A DNA stretch of 41,156 bases from an uncultured Bacilli bacterium (GCA_905235635.1 CAJOMC010000010.1:1-41156); one strand, 5' to 3'; positions 31,814-40,498 are shown, counted from the first letter of the stretch. Program-made: numbers and translations. Notes: generated by a model from the sequence alone, not told the origin.

Positions 31814-34204
31814 ATGATTGATTTAAACGAGAAACAAAAAGAAGCGATTAATTATATAAATGGTCCTTTAAGGGTTATCGCAGGCGCAGGATCCGGAAAG
31901 ACCAAAGTATTAACCCTAAGATACATTAATTTAGTTAGAATATTTAATGTTAATCCAGTAAATATTCTCGCTTTAACATTTACCAATAAAGCTACTATAG
32001 AAATGAAAGAAAGAATAATTAAGGAGTTAGGAGATGAATATGACTATTCATACATTTCTACCTATCATTCTTTCGCGTCCCATTTAATAAGAGATAATTA
32101 TCATTTAGTCAATCTACCTAAGACATTTAGAATTCTAGATGAAAATATGTCTTATGCAATCATCAAAAAGATATTTGACAGAAACAAAATACAGTATATC
32201 GATGATATGGTTGAAGAAATGCTTGATAAAATCATTAGATATAAGATGGAAAATGATTATGTCTTAGATATGATTAATAAACAAATAGTGGTAGATGAAT
32301 TTGATGATTTTGATACTAAAATAATCAAACAATATCTTATAAGAGAAAAAGAAATAAACTCACTTGACTTCACTGATCTTATTACCTACTGTATTTATAT
32401 TCTTAAGAATAATGAAGAAGTTAAAGAACTATACCAAAACAAATTTAAATACATTCTAGTAGATGAATTTCAAGATACATCATCTTATGAATATGAGATT
32501 ATTTCTATTTTAAGTGAAAAACATAATAATCTAATGGTTGTGGGGGATCCAGATCAAAACATATATGAATGGAGAGATTCTAAAGTAGAAATTCTACTAA
32601 ATTTTAATAAGGACTTTAGTGGCACTAAAACAGTCATAATGGATAGAAATTATAGATCCTCTAAAGAAATACTTGATTCTGCGAATGCCCTTATTAAAAA
32701 CAATAAAAATAGAATAGAAAAAGATTTATACACATTAAGAGAAGATGGCATTCCTGTCACATATGAAACATTTGATAACGACGAAAGTGAAGCTAATAGA
32801 ATAGTTGATTTAATTCTTGAAAAGAAAGAAGAAGGCATAGACTATAAAGATATAGCGGTCTTATATAGAGTAAATTACCTATCCGAAAGAATAGAGAGAA
32901 CTTTATCTAATAACTCTATTCCATACGATATTGTGGGTGGTATGAAGTTCTATAAAAGAACTGAAATACTAGATGTGATTGCGCTTTTAAGGCTTGTCGC
33001 TTATTTTGATGATGATTCTTTCTTAAGAATGGTTAATAAGCCATCAAGAGGAATAGGCAAAAAGAAGATAGAAAAATTAACTCAACTAAATGAGGGAGAA
33101 CCATTATTTATTACCTTAATTAATAATATTGAAGATAAATCATTCTACAATGAGAAAATCGTTGAATTTAGCGAAATTATACAAGATTTATCCATGGCAA
33201 AAGATGACTATAATGCTTATGAATTATTAGATAAAGTATTACTACTCACAGATTATGAAAAACTACTTTCATATTTATCTGATAAGGAAAAGTTTGAAAA
33301 TATTAGGACATTTAGGAACATCGCTCAAACATTTGTTTCTACAAATGAAAACAATTCTATCTATGATTTCCTAAACTACATTAATACCGAGCAAGAAAAG
33401 ACTTTATTAAATGAGGGCGATGAAGTAAAACTTATGACAATACATGCATCTAAAGGTCTTGAATTTAAGGTAGTAATACTTGTGGGATTAACTGATAGCA
33501 TAATTCCTTATAAAAGAACGATAGAAGAAAGAGGGGACGTTGGTCTTGAAGAAGAAAGAAGGCTGATGTATGTCGCACTAACCCGTGCAATGGATGAATT
33601 ATATTTATTTAAACCTAACTACTATCAAGGCACAAAAGGCGCACAGGCTGACTCCAGATTTATTAAAGAATTAAAGAAGAAAGATGGAACTAAAAAAATC
33701 AAACCGCCTAAACATATAATAGAAAACACAAGCAATACAGATGAGATATTAGATGAACCAATAGTAATTAATTATGATAAATATGAATATCATAATGACT
33801 ATAAATGTATATCAATAATAGACTTTATAGCAAATACGCTAATATGTGAAAGATGTCACAAAGGAAGGAAAAGATATCTTCATACATACAAAGATAATAA
33901 AGATAATGTCATAAGTGTATGTAGTGAATGTGCAAGAGAAATAGATCAAAATATAGACGAATCTCTTGAAAGAGAAAAAGATATTAAGAAAAGATATAAA
34001 TTAAGAAATATCTTCTATACAAAAGAGTTTAAAGAATCGTCTAAGGGTAATCTTTATATGAAGATAAATGATATCTTATTTGTAATTATAGAAAAAGATA
34101 ATAAGTATCTATCTTCCTATAATGGTCAATTCTTAAAAGAAAGTTTTGACACAATAGATGAAGCAAAGAAAGCTCTATGTAGTGAGTATATTAAGAGTAA
34201 ATAA
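31814..34204 (+). CDS. UvrD/PcrA-like superfamily 1 DNA helicase with a four-cysteine insert
   Basis: 796-residue 3'-5' helicase. Motifs in order: I GAGSGKTKVL (about 24-33), Ia LTFTNKAT, II ILVDEFQDTSSYE (about 214), III VVGDPDQNIYEWRDS, IV DRNYRSSKEIL, V LMTIHASKGLEFKVVIL and VI EEERRLMYVALTRAMDELYLF (about 580). After the helicase core, residues 678-706 carry CERC-(21)-CSEC (Cys678, 681, 703, 706), looking like a zinc ribbon, followed by a charged tail with another small domain (FKESSKGNLYMKINDILFVI). Typical PcrA ends instead in a Tudor-like domain. Standalone gene between two terminators; no ribosome site before the ATG. Likely in repair or replication-transcription conflict; the cysteine module is unusual. 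Confidence 0.9.
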   Translation: MIDLNEKQKEAINYINGPLRVIAGAGSGKTKVLTLRYINLVRIFNVNPVNILALTFTNKATIEMKERIIKELGDEYDYSYISTYHSFASHLIRDNYHLVNLPKTFRILDENMSYAIIKKIFDRNKIQYIDDMVEEMLDKIIRYKMENDYVLDMINKQIVVDEFDDFDTKIIKQYLIREKEINSLDFTDLITYCIYILKNNEEVKELYQNKFKYILVDEFQDTSSYEYEIISILSEKHNNLMVVGDPDQNIYEWRDSKVEILLNFNKDFSGTKTVIMDRNYRSSKEILDSANALIKNNKNRIEKDLYTLREDGIPVTYETFDNDESEANRIVDLILEKKEEGIDYKDIAVLYRVNYLSERIERTLSNNSIPYDIVGGMKFYKRTEILDVIALLRLVAYFDDDSFLRMVNKPSRGIGKKKIEKLTQLNEGEPLFITLINNIEDKSFYNEKIVEFSEIIQDLSMAKDDYNAYELLDKVLLLTDYEKLLSYLSDKEKFENIRTFRNIAQTFVSTNENNSIYDFLNYINTEQEKTLLNEGDEVKLMTIHASKGLEFKVVILVGLTDSIIPYKRTIEERGDVGLEEERRLMYVALTRAMDELYLFKPNYYQGTKGAQADSRFIKELKKKDGTKKIKPPKHIIENTSNTDEILDEPIVINYDKYEYHNDYKCISIIDFIANTLICERCHKGRKRYLHTYKDNKDNVISVCSECAREIDQNIDESLEREKDIKKRYKLRNIFYTKEFKESSKGNLYMKINDILFVIIEKDNKYLSSYNGQFLKESFDTIDEAKKALCSEYIKSK

Positions 34205-34206
34205 TT

Positions 34207-34247
34207 AAAAAGTATCAAGTTAATCTCAAATGAACTTGATACTTTTT
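34207..34247. terminator. Intrinsic terminator after the helicase gene
   Basis: AAAAAGTATCAAGTT (34207-34221) is the exact reverse complement of AACTTGATACTTTTT (34233-34247). Confidence 0.92.
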
Positions 34248-34292
34248 AATTTAAAAATAAATTAAACCATTTAATGTGTTAGAATTATATTG

Positions 34293-34315
34293 TATAATTT
34301 ATCCATTTGTGGAGG
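34293..34315 (+). promoter_or_regulatory. -10 box and ribosome site of the rnf operon
   Basis: TATAAT at 34293-34298 (no good -35) and GGAGG at 34311-34315, five bases before ATG 34321. The ribosome site decides the start: an upstream in-frame TTG at 34276 would overlap the -10 box. Confidence 0.65.
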
Positions 34316-34320
34316 TTCTT

Positions 34321-35625
34321 ATGAAAAAAAGGCCAATGCCTGAAGTTCACATAGAAGGGTTTAAAGAAATGTCAATTAATGGTAAGACTTTGGAATATTT
34401 AAGTCCAAAATCTGTTTTTTTACCGACAAACTTCCCAAGTGAACTAAGTGTATTAGTAAAACCAGGTGTCAGGGTGTTAATGGGCCAAAAAATTATGATT
34501 AAAGAAGGAAGATTTGGCTATCCTATTTTATCCCCTATATCAGGTACAGTTAAAGAAACTATTAGAAAGTGGCACCCATCTAATAAGATGATTCCAATGA
34601 TTGAAATAGAAAATGATTTCAAAGAGGAATTGGTGGATACCTTTAAAAATCTAAATCCAGAAAAAATGACCAAGGATGATTTAGTTAATGTAATGAAAGA
34701 TTCGGGACTCCTTGGTATGGGTGGCGCAGGTTTCCCAACCTACGCTAAATATGAGACAGATAAGCCAGTTGATCAGGTTATTATTAACCTTGCGGAATGT
34801 GAACCATTTATTACCTGTGACTACACATATGTGCTTAATTATCCAAATGAATTAATATTTGGACTCAAGTATATGATTAAGGCATCAAACGCCAAATCTG
34901 GCGTTATTGCCTTAAAGAATAAAGAAATCAATAATAAATTGATTGATATACTAATGCCTCTTCTTGAAAATAATATGTCATTATTTCTTCTAAATGATGT
35001 CTATCCTGCAGGATGGGAAAGATATGTGATAGAAAAAGTGACAGGTAAAAGCTATGGAGTGCTTCCAATTGAGGCAGGTGTAATAGTCAATAATGCGACT
35101 ACCGCCATTACTTTTGGAAGACTACTTAAAGAGGGTCTTGTGCCTTCATGTAAGTATATGACAGTAACTGGTGATGCGATGAGTGAATGTGGTAATGTCT
35201 TAATGAAGTTTGGCACCAGTGTTCATGAATTACTTGACCTATTCAATAACGTAAAAGAAGATGTCGATAAAGAGAAAACATTAATGATATGTGGTGGGCC
35301 AATGACGGGTAACGCCATGTTTTCTGGTGATTTTGTGACTACTCCAACTTTGGGTAGCGTGATTGCCTTAAGACAGGAACAATATATAGGAAGAAGATAC
35401 CCACACTGTCTTGGTTGTGGAACATGTGCAAAACACTGTCCAGTTAATCTATCACCCTATCAAATAAGAAGAACTTTAAGATCAGGTGATGTGGATGAAT
35501 TAATTGCCCTTGGAATAACTAAATGCATTCAATGTGGTCAATGTAGTTATGTATGTCCATCACATGTTGAATTAACAAGTGATATGTTAATCGCAAGAGA
35601 TCTTGTGAGAAAGATGAAGAGGTAG
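34321..35625 (+). CDS. rnfC: Rnf complex subunit RnfC
   Basis: Peripheral cytoplasmic subunit of the ferredoxin:NAD+ oxidoreductase; it carries the NADH/FMN site and two 4Fe-4S clusters. 434 residues: N-terminal barrel-sandwich region (VLVKPGVRVLMGQKIMIKEG, SPISGTVKE), NADH-binding-like GMGGAGFPTYAKY (about 139), IINLAECEPFITCDY, then two CxxCxxCxxxC motifs starting at Cys363 (CLGCGTCAKHCP) and Cys402 (CIQCGQCSYVCP). First gene of C-D-G-E-A-B. Both cluster motifs are complete, so this end of the electron path looks intact. The next gene starts three bases after the stop. Confidence 0.95.
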   Translation: MKKRPMPEVHIEGFKEMSINGKTLEYLSPKSVFLPTNFPSELSVLVKPGVRVLMGQKIMIKEGRFGYPILSPISGTVKETIRKWHPSNKMIPMIEIENDFKEELVDTFKNLNPEKMTKDDLVNVMKDSGLLGMGGAGFPTYAKYETDKPVDQVIINLAECEPFITCDYTYVLNYPNELIFGLKYMIKASNAKSGVIALKNKEINNKLIDILMPLLENNMSLFLLNDVYPAGWERYVIEKVTGKSYGVLPIEAGVIVNNATTAITFGRLLKEGLVPSCKYMTVTGDAMSECGNVLMKFGTSVHELLDLFNNVKEDVDKEKTLMICGGPMTGNAMFSGDFVTTPTLGSVIALRQEQYIGRRYPHCLGCGTCAKHCPVNLSPYQIRRTLRSGDVDELIALGITKCIQCGQCSYVCPSHVELTSDMLIARDLVRKMKR

Positions 35626-35628
35626 TAT

Positions 35629-36768
35629 ATGGAGAAATATCTAGTTATTAAAGGCCCATATCTTAGAAGCGCTGATATTACTAAAAGAAATACCTCAACA
35701 ATAATGAGGGACGTACTTATTGCGCTTCTTCCATCAATAGCCTTTGCGATTTATAAAAATGTTGTATTAGTTCTAATTAATGGAATCTATTCATCTATCT
35801 ATCATGCAATATATCCGATTATTACTCTAATTCTTGCGCCACTTACTTCACTTATTTGTGAAGCTATATCTTTATGGGTAATGAAGAAGCGTGGTATTAA
35901 AACTTTTAAAGATTTAGTAGAAGAACTAAAAGTAAGTTATGGAATATTCCCAGGATTATTTATAGTTCTAATATCTCCAACATACATTCCTTTATGGGTG
36001 CTACTTGTGTCAGTTGCGGTAGGTGAAGTTGTCGGGAAGATGTTATTTGGTGGGTTTGGTCAAAACATCTTTAATCCTGCACTTGTTGGACGTGCATTTA
36101 TGGCATTTACTTTCTCATCTCACCTGGGAGATGCATATTTAACATCATATGAATTAACTATCGATGCATATAGTGCTGCAACACCACTAACATCTTACGC
36201 TAAAGCGGGAGCCGCATCTATTGATATTGTGAATAATTATGGTGGAATGTTTAATTTATTAATTGGTAATTATCCTGGAGCACTTGGTGAAACAAGCACA
36301 ATTGCTATATTAATTGGTGCTATCTATTTAATCATTAAAGATGTCATTGATTGGAGAATTCCTGTAGTATATCTTGGAACAATGTTCTTTATCACAATGA
36401 TAATTGGATTCATTATGGGACAGGGATTATGGTTCCCACTATTCCAAATCCTAACTGGTGGTGTAGCATTTGGTGCTGTATTTATGGCGACTGAACCTGT
36501 CACATCACCTAAGACTCATCTAGGTAGAATTATGTATGCTCTCCTTTTAGGTGAGCTAACTGTCCTCTTTAGACTTGTGGGTAATATGCCTGAGGGTGTC
36601 GCAACATCTATAGTCACAATGAATATTGTTGGACTAATGATAAATAAATACGTCACAAAACTAAGAGTAGAAGATAAACTCACTAAGAAGAACTGTTATG
36701 GTTTAGTTATCTTTTTAGTATTCTTTGTACTACTCTTTGTTTATGATGTTGTTATGGGGGTGAAATAA
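35629..36768 (+). CDS. rnfD: Rnf complex subunit RnfD
   Basis: Integral membrane subunit with covalently bound FMN, homologous to NqrB. 379 residues and about nine transmembrane segments. Seen: N-terminal IKGPYLRSADITKRNTSTIM, FGGFGQNIFNPALVGRAFM (about 139-158), and the flavin attachment segment DAYSAATPL (about 179-187) with Thr185 as the expected FMN-bearing residue; the usual S-G-A-T reads S-A-A-T here. MATEPVTSPKTHLGRI near residue 285 is the conserved second signature. Directly coupled to rnfC and rnfG. Confidence 0.95.
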   Translation: MEKYLVIKGPYLRSADITKRNTSTIMRDVLIALLPSIAFAIYKNVVLVLINGIYSSIYHAIYPIITLILAPLTSLICEAISLWVMKKRGIKTFKDLVEELKVSYGIFPGLFIVLISPTYIPLWVLLVSVAVGEVVGKMLFGGFGQNIFNPALVGRAFMAFTFSSHLGDAYLTSYELTIDAYSAATPLTSYAKAGAASIDIVNNYGGMFNLLIGNYPGALGETSTIAILIGAIYLIIKDVIDWRIPVVYLGTMFFITMIIGFIMGQGLWFPLFQILTGGVAFGAVFMATEPVTSPKTHLGRIMYALLLGELTVLFRLVGNMPEGVATSIVTMNIVGLMINKYVTKLRVEDKLTKKNCYGLVIFLVFFVLLFVYDVVMGVK

Positions 36769-36769
36769 G

Positions 36770-37294
36770 ATGATTAAGAAAAGTTTAATAACCGCCTCTG
36801 TCTTATCTATTTTTGCTCTTATTTGCGCAGCACTTCTTGGAGTTGTAAACTTTTTTACATCTCCTGTTATAAAGGCACATGAAGAAGAAAATATAAAAAA
36901 ATCTATTAGTCTTGTATGTCCTCTTTATGATTCCAATACAATGGACATTACCACAAATGAAGATAGTAAAGCTAAAACTACATACTTAGTATCATCTAAA
37001 GAAACAGAAGAATTACTATATGTAATCTATATAGTTGATGCGACAGGTTACGCATCAACTATTGAAATGATGATTTCAGTTGACAAAGATTATAAAATTA
37101 CTGGCTACAAAGTATTATCAAGCGCAGAAACTAAGGGTGATATTAAATCCCATGATTTTAATATGATTGGATCTAATAATCTTGATTCTTTTGATACACT
37201 CGCAGGTTCAACTTATTCATCAAAAGCGGTGAAGAAATGCTTTAAGTTGGCATTATCTTACGCCAAAGAAGAATTTGAGGGAGGTCAAAAATGA
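36770..37294 (+). CDS. rnfG: Rnf complex subunit RnfG (flavin-binding)
   Basis: 174 residues: one N-terminal membrane anchor (about 7-29) and an extracytoplasmic FMN-binding domain (VIYIVDATGYASTIEMMISVD, KITGYKVLSSAETKG). The flavinylation segment reads LAGSTYSSK, residues 144-152, where the family has S/T-G-A-T-x-S/T. The final position is Ser150 rather than the usual Thr, and the first and third positions are Ala145 and Ser147. Covalent FMN here would need ApbE, which is not in the window. The gene starts one base after rnfD and overlaps rnfE by four bases. It is a little short (usual about 180-210). Confidence 0.9.
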   Translation: MIKKSLITASVLSIFALICAALLGVVNFFTSPVIKAHEEENIKKSISLVCPLYDSNTMDITTNEDSKAKTTYLVSSKETEELLYVIYIVDATGYASTIEMMISVDKDYKITGYKVLSSAETKGDIKSHDFNMIGSNNLDSFDTLAGSTYSSKAVKKCFKLALSYAKEEFEGGQK

Positions 37295-37962
37295 AAGATA
37301 ATTTCCTAAAAGGTTTCTTTAAAGAAAATCCTCTATTCACAATGCTTCTTGGTTGTTGTCCTGCCCTTGCGGTTACAACTACAGTTGAAAACGCAATTGG
37401 TATGACACTTGCCTTTACATTTGTTGTTGTGTTAAGTAATCTATTTATTTCACTAATTAATATTAACGAGAAGATTAAAGAACTGATTCAACCAGTTAGA
37501 ATCGCGGTATATATTGTAATTATCGCAACACTTGTAACTGTTGTTGAAATGCTAATGGAAGCATACTTCCCAAGTCTATATTCATCTCTTGGAGTATTTA
37601 TATCTTTAATCACAGTAAACTGTATCGTTCTTGGTAGGGCAGAAGCATATGCCTCAAAGAATAAACCACTTAATTCTATAGTAGATGGATTATCTATGGG
37701 ACTTGGATACGGTATGGCAATTATTATGATTGCGTTTTTAAGAGAAGTGCTTGGTGCTGGATCTATCACTATTTGGGGAAGTGCTAAACTTAGCCTTATT
37801 CCAGTATTTAACTTCTTAAGAATAGAACCAATATCTTTCTTTGTTTCATCTCCAGGAGCCTTCCTGGTACTAGGATTAATACTTGGAGTTATCCAGGCAA
37901 TTAATAATAAGAAAGTTCTAAAAAATAAAAATAAAAGGCAATCAAAGAAGGAGGTAAAATAA
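37291..37962 (+). CDS. rnfE: Rnf complex subunit RnfE
   Basis: 223-residue integral membrane protein, homologous to NqrD, with six transmembrane segments. Conserved wording: NPLFTMLLGCCPALAVTTTVENAIGM (in pieces, NPLFTMLLGCCPALAV and VENAIGM), the half-membrane cysteine motif in ITVNCIVLGRAEAYASKN, and DGLSMGLGYGMAIIMIAFLRE. RnfE and RnfA together hold a shared iron centre by Cys residues from both (known from Nqr/Rnf structures); both expected Cys positions are present here (LGCCPA and VNCIV). A charged C-terminal tail (KKVLKNKNKRQSKKEVK) faces the cytoplasm. Confidence 0.95.
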   Translation: MKDNFLKGFFKENPLFTMLLGCCPALAVTTTVENAIGMTLAFTFVVVLSNLFISLININEKIKELIQPVRIAVYIVIIATLVTVVEMLMEAYFPSLYSSLGVFISLITVNCIVLGRAEAYASKNKPLNSIVDGLSMGLGYGMAIIMIAFLREVLGAGSITIWGSAKLSLIPVFNFLRIEPISFFVSSPGAFLVLGLILGVIQAINNKKVLKNKNKRQSKKEVK

Positions 37963-37963
37963 A

Positions 37964-38659
37964 ATGAATATGGCACAAGTTATAACTATTTTAATCTCTA
38001 CTATTTTCATTGAAAATATAATTTTATCTCAATTCCTTGGTATATGTTCTTTTCTTGGGGTATCAAAGAAAAGATCAAGCGCAATAGGTATGTCTATATC
38101 AGTACTTGTAGTAATAATACTCGCAACGCTAGTCACATGGCTTTTATATAATTACGTACTTGTTGTATTTGACCTAGTATACTTAAAGACTATTATCTTT
38201 ATTCTAGTAATTGCATCCCTAGTTCAAATTATTGAAATTATTATTAAGAAATTTGCACCATCTTTATACAAGAGTTTAGGTATTTATCTTCCTTTAATTA
38301 CCACAAATTGTGCAATACTTGGTATCGCGCTTAAGACTGTAAATTATGGTTATGGATTTGGCACGATGTTATTATACGCTATAGGTAGTGGAATAGGCTA
38401 TTTTGTAGTTATGTATATATTCTCTGTAATAAGAGAAGAACTAGAACAGAGAAATCTACCTAAGGCAATGAAGGGAATACCTATCGCACTTGTTGTTGCA
38501 TCTATTCTTGCGATTCTTTTCTCAAGATATGTAGGTATCGCACCTAAAGTTGAAGACGAAGAAGAAGCTCTAAGAGAAACCTATGTTATCGAAAATGATA
38601 TTGTAGAGGATGAAAATATTATCTACTATGACCATAACTATGAGGACCTTAATATATGA
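37964..38659 (+). CDS. rnfA: Rnf complex subunit RnfA with acidic C-terminal tail
   Basis: 231 residues against about 193 for most RnfA. The first 190 are a standard six-helix RnfA: IFIENIILSQFLGICSFLGVSKK with the Cys motif, then YLPLITTNCAILGIALK with the second Cys, and GIPIALVVASILAILFSRYVG near the end. The extra 37 or so residues (VEDEEEALRETYVIEN, then DIVEDENIIYYDHNYEDLN) contain 14 Asp/Glu and only two basic residues. They are real coding: the frame runs straight to a TGA overlapping the rnfB ATG. GGAGG precedes the ATG at 37964. Confidence 0.93.
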   Translation: MNMAQVITILISTIFIENIILSQFLGICSFLGVSKKRSSAIGMSISVLVVIILATLVTWLLYNYVLVVFDLVYLKTIIFILVIASLVQIIEIIIKKFAPSLYKSLGIYLPLITTNCAILGIALKTVNYGYGFGTMLLYAIGSGIGYFVVMYIFSVIREELEQRNLPKAMKGIPIALVVASILAILFSRYVGIAPKVEDEEEALRETYVIENDIVEDENIIYYDHNYEDLNI

Positions 38660-38940
38660 AAGAAATATTAATCGCAATCCTAGTACTTGTAATACTCGCA
38701 TTTATATTAGGCCTTCTAATCTCTATAATATCGATAAAATTTAAGGTTGAAGTTGATACAACACTTGAAGATGTATCAAAACTTTTACCAGGTGTTAACT
38801 GTGGCGCTTGTGGAAGTGCTGGATGCAACGCATTTGCGGAAAAAATATGCGCAAAAGAAGCAGATGAGAACGGCTGTAAAGTTATAAGAGGCGAAGCTAA
38901 ACAAAAGCTTGCTGACTATATAAAAGAACACATTAAATAG
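38656..38940 (+). CDS. rnfB: Minimal RnfB: membrane anchor plus one Fe-S domain
   Basis: 94 residues, where RnfB is normally 180-330. Present: one transmembrane helix (about 4-27) and the RnfB Fe-S domain with Cys49, Cys52, Cys57 and Cys74 (NCGACGSAGCNAFA, then GCKVI), ending in a helix KLADYIKEHIK. Absent: the ferredoxin-like domain(s) with CxxCxxCxxxCP motifs that normally receive electrons from ferredoxin. There is no sign of a frameshift: the TAG is followed at once by a strong terminator and no further cysteine-rich frame. Ferredoxin would have to deliver electrons directly to this cluster or through a separate protein. Last gene of the operon, overlapping rnfA by four bases. Confidence 0.9.
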   Translation: MKEILIAILVLVILAFILGLLISIISIKFKVEVDTTLEDVSKLLPGVNCGACGSAGCNAFAEKICAKEADENGCKVIRGEAKQKLADYIKEHIK

Positions 38941-38944
38941 AAAG

Positions 38945-38968
38945 ATGGCACAATTTGTGCCATTTTTC
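38945..38968 (+). terminator. Intrinsic terminator of the rnf operon
   Basis: ATGGCACAA (38945-38953) pairs with TTGTGCCAT (38955-38963), followed by TTTTCT. It begins four bases after the rnfB stop. Confidence 0.9.
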
Positions 38969-38978
38969 TAATAAAATT

Positions 38979-39018
38979 AAAACCGCAATATATAGGGATT
39001 TCCTATGATTGCGGTTTT
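38979..39018 (-). terminator. Terminator of the aminopeptidase C gene
   Basis: AAAACCGCAAT (38979-38989) and ATTGCGGTTTT (39008-39018) are exact reverse complements, with an inner ATAGG/CCTAT stem. It lies nine bases beyond the - strand stop codon. Confidence 0.88.
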
Positions 39019-39027
39019 ATTAATTAA

Positions 39028-40368
39028 TTAGTCAGCGAGTGATCCAAATGGATCCCATGGTGCAAGATGAATTGGTTCTGCTTCATATGCTTTCTTTTCT
39101 TCATCAGTTAAATACTTTTTATGTACAACTGCCTGATAAGTATATTGTTTGAACCAAGTGTCACTCATAATATAGAAACCTTTCTTTCCATTTTCAGATC
39201 CCCATGAGTTTTCGATTTTCCATTTAGTAGGAACACCATTTTGAAGGTTAACACCAACGATACACATAGCGTGATTCATAGTGCTAATGCCATAATCTAG
39301 TGCTAGAGCTTTATCAGCAGAAAAGTCTAATTCGAATGGAGTTTGATAGTCATAACTCTTATCATCCCAGACTCCCTTTTCTCTATCTCCGTAATACGAT
39401 ACATCTGAGCCAAACCAAACAATTTCATCATCATTTAGTTGTGAAAGGATTAATTCAATCATTCTATCCATTGTAACATTTAGGTGAGTGATAGGTTTAC
39501 CACCAACCACATTTCCAAGGTAATCAATAGTGTATGTTTTACCATAAGGTTTATCAACTGTTGGGGCATTGATGATTGATACAAAGTCATTAACTTCTTC
39601 ACCCACATATTTATCAAAGAAAGATTTAGGTGTGAAGTCTTTTTCTAAATGGTAGTTTCCGTCTTTATCAACATACTCAAAATCAAATTTCTCTGGAGGA
39701 AGACCATAAGAAGAATAGAAGAGGTTAACAATCTTAGCATATAGTTTATTCTTTTCTTCTCTTACAGCAGCAAGACCTTTTGTTTTATTTAATTCTTTAG
39801 CTTTTCCAGCGAATTTTCTTAATTCAGTATCAACTAATGTACTCATTACATGTGTATTAGATGATTGGAATGTTTCAGGAAATACATTCTTAGGAACTAC
39901 ACCATATTTTTTCACTAGTTCAGCAAACATATCCCATTGTCCACCATCACCAATCGCAGAATCAAGTAACCAAGTGAGTGTTCTATCATCATGGTCTCTA
40001 TCTAGTAAGTCAATAATACCTTCAAGTTCAAAATTAATCTTTTCAAGTTTATCATAGAACGCGATATAGCTTTGAGATAATTCAAATTCTTTTAAACCTA
40101 ATTTCTTCGCAATAATTTCTCTTAAAACATTTGTTGCGGCGAAGATCCAACATCTACCACTTCTCTTTTGATCAGTCGCAGACATTGTTTTAACTTCTTT
40201 CGAGAAAGAAAAGTCTATTTCTGATACCCTATCTTGAGTTCTCGCAACTTGTGATATTACAGTTTGTGATAGTGCATGTCTTAAAATGGTATTAGACTTA
40301 TCTTGTAAATATTTTTCTTTTTGTTTTAGTAGGCTTTCAACTTTTACAGCCTCAGCATTTTTCATCAT
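39028..40368 (-). CDS. pepC: Aminopeptidase C (bleomycin hydrolase family, C1B)
   Basis: Cytosolic papain-type cysteine aminopeptidase that trims peptides. 446 residues. Catalytic set visible: Gln and Cys in DQKRSGRCWIFAATNVLRE (about 82-100), His in MNHAMCIVGVNLQNG (about 372) and Asn in WKIENSWGSENGKKGFY (about 393-409). The hexamer-forming insertions and C-terminal arm typical of the C1B family are present (LSQSYIAFYDKLEKINFELE, DGGQWDMFAELVKKYGVVPK). On the - strand GGAG stands seven bases before the first of two adjacent ATGs. Preceded by a palindrome-containing promoter region that shares a 14-base motif with the MazG-like gene. Confidence 0.95.
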   Translation of the reverse strand: MMKNAEAVKVESLLKQKEKYLQDKSNTILRHALSQTVISQVARTQDRVSEIDFSFSKEVKTMSATDQKRSGRCWIFAATNVLREIIAKKLGLKEFELSQSYIAFYDKLEKINFELEGIIDLLDRDHDDRTLTWLLDSAIGDGGQWDMFAELVKKYGVVPKNVFPETFQSSNTHVMSTLVDTELRKFAGKAKELNKTKGLAAVREEKNKLYAKIVNLFYSSYGLPPEKFDFEYVDKDGNYHLEKDFTPKSFFDKYVGEEVNDFVSIINAPTVDKPYGKTYTIDYLGNVVGGKPITHLNVTMDRMIELILSQLNDDEIVWFGSDVSYYGDREKGVWDDKSYDYQTPFELDFSADKALALDYGISTMNHAMCIVGVNLQNGVPTKWKIENSWGSENGKKGFYIMSDTWFKQYTYQAVVHKKYLTDEEKKAYEAEPIHLAPWDPFGSLAD

Positions 40369-40407
40369 AATGAAACTCCTTTATTTATTAAATATACAGT
40401 ATAAAAT

Positions 40408-40421
40408 GTATACCAAATACC
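40408..40421. promoter_or_regulatory. Possible operator GTATACCAAATACC in the pepC promoter
   Basis: Exact 14-base copy of 23176-23189. On the - strand it lies just upstream of a TATACT (complement of 40396-40401) at spacer position, where a bound repressor would block RNA polymerase. Confidence 0.4.
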
Positions 40422-40479
40422 TTATTTTTTCAATATATATACGTATATATAGATAAAGAAATGAATTAGGATAGAAAAA

Positions 40480-40498
40480 AAGAGGAATTAACCTCTTT
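40480..40498 (-). terminator. Terminator of the rhodanese-like gene
   Basis: On the - strand AAAGAGG, a six-base loop, CCTCTT then a run of T (complement of 40475-40481). It lies 15 bases beyond the stop codon. Confidence 0.85.

Noticed and set aside
38940-39000. A frameshifted ferredoxin half of RnfB downstream of its stop.
   Set aside because: The sequence is a terminator followed by the end of the opposite gene; no cysteine-rich frame exists.
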